Shown here in pieces: positions 63,971 through 64,000 of a DNA stretch of 64,000 nucleotides. Source of the DNA: Heliomicrobium gestii (GTDB lineage: Bacteria; Bacillota; Desulfitobacteriia; Heliobacteriales; Heliobacteriaceae); assembly GCF_009877435.1 (NCBI RefSeq), contig NZ_WXEX01000015.1, positions 47,401 to 111,400 on the forward strand. The letters are read 5' to 3'. Made by a program: the position numbers and the translations under genes. The notes beneath the pieces were generated by a model. That model saw nothing but the letters and a program-made list of their open reading frames with translations, did not search any database and had not been told where the DNA came from. Within the stretch, counting starts at the first letter, position 1. The number at the start of each line of letters is the position of its first letter.

Positions 63971-64000
63971 TGGTTGCGGGGGCAGGACTTGAACCTGCGA
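63971..64000 (-). tRNA. 3' part of a tRNA, probably initiator Met (partial)
   Basis: On the minus strand the visible end is a T-arm (GCAGG-TTCAAGT-CCTGC), then CCCCGCA, then ACCA. The acceptor strand CCCCGCA with a final A matches initiator tRNA, whose first base does not pair with A72. The anticodon lies beyond the window, so the identity is tentative; being a tRNA is well supported. Confidence 0.75.

Overview
The window looks like chromosomal DNA of an anaerobic, endospore-forming, high-GC member of the Firmicutes. A heliobacterium or close Peptococcaceae relative is my best guess. The sporulation genes (Spo0M, a Spo0E-like phosphatase, SpoIID, BofC-like, SigI/RsgI), S-layer (SLH) surface proteins, oxygen-independent radical-SAM enzymes and the gene orders rel-dtd-MBL-hemZ-hisS-aspS and ruvC-ruvA-ruvB / queA-tgt-yajC-secDF support this. 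The species is inferred, not proven. Almost every gene is on the minus strand. I saw no rRNA, insertion sequence, prophage or CRISPR array.

The main theme is corrinoid (vitamin B12) handling. Four sequences carry the cobalamin-riboswitch B12 box, all reading on the minus strand and each followed by an intrinsic terminator. They precede (a) an exported cobaltochelatase CbiK with a BtuCDF-type ABC importer (1-3800); (b) the corrinoid adenosyltransferase gene (4319-5322), where the aptamer is cut off on its 5' side at the stop codon of an araC-type gene; and (c, d) in tandem, an eight-gene operon at 19625-30551. That operon encodes a core-MetE-like protein, CbiZ amidohydrolase, a 1186-residue SLH-anchored protein with alpha/alpha-toroid repeats plus a transcobalamin-like C-terminal domain (DUF4430), a small membrane-anchored DUF4430 protein, a secreted toroid protein, and an ECF transporter (T, fused A-A, S). 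Toroid plus DUF4430 is the fold combination of animal transcobalamin and intrinsic factor. I therefore read the operon as a cell-surface corrinoid capture, import and remodelling system, and it is the most interesting thing here.

The rest by region: 5325-6215 AraC/GyrI-type regulator; 6376-10650 a giant S-layer adhesin-like protein; 11031-16562 an AI-2E family permease and the iscR-iscS-iscU-mnmA iron-sulfur / tRNA thiolation operon with a likely IscR operator; 16559-19535 class II photolyase and alanine dehydrogenase; 31336-32977 a radical-SAM DNA-repair-type protein with a LexA-like box; 33171-36579 Spo0M and a REC-PAS-PAS-GGDEF-EAL protein with a degenerate EAL domain; 36744-37446 trxA and a CsoR-type repressor under a near-perfect promoter with an operator at its start site; 37429-46266 a translation / stringent-response operon; 46489-51287 cation efflux, SecDF, HD hydrolase, Spo0E-like and YajC; 51358-58443 queuosine genes (tgt, queA, queH) interleaved with spoIID and sigI-rsgI; 58453-61560 ruvCAB and bofC-like; 61774-63741 an Lrp-type regulator, YebC, a CooT-like nickel protein and DUF3842; and the 3' end of a tRNA, probably initiator Met, at the right edge.
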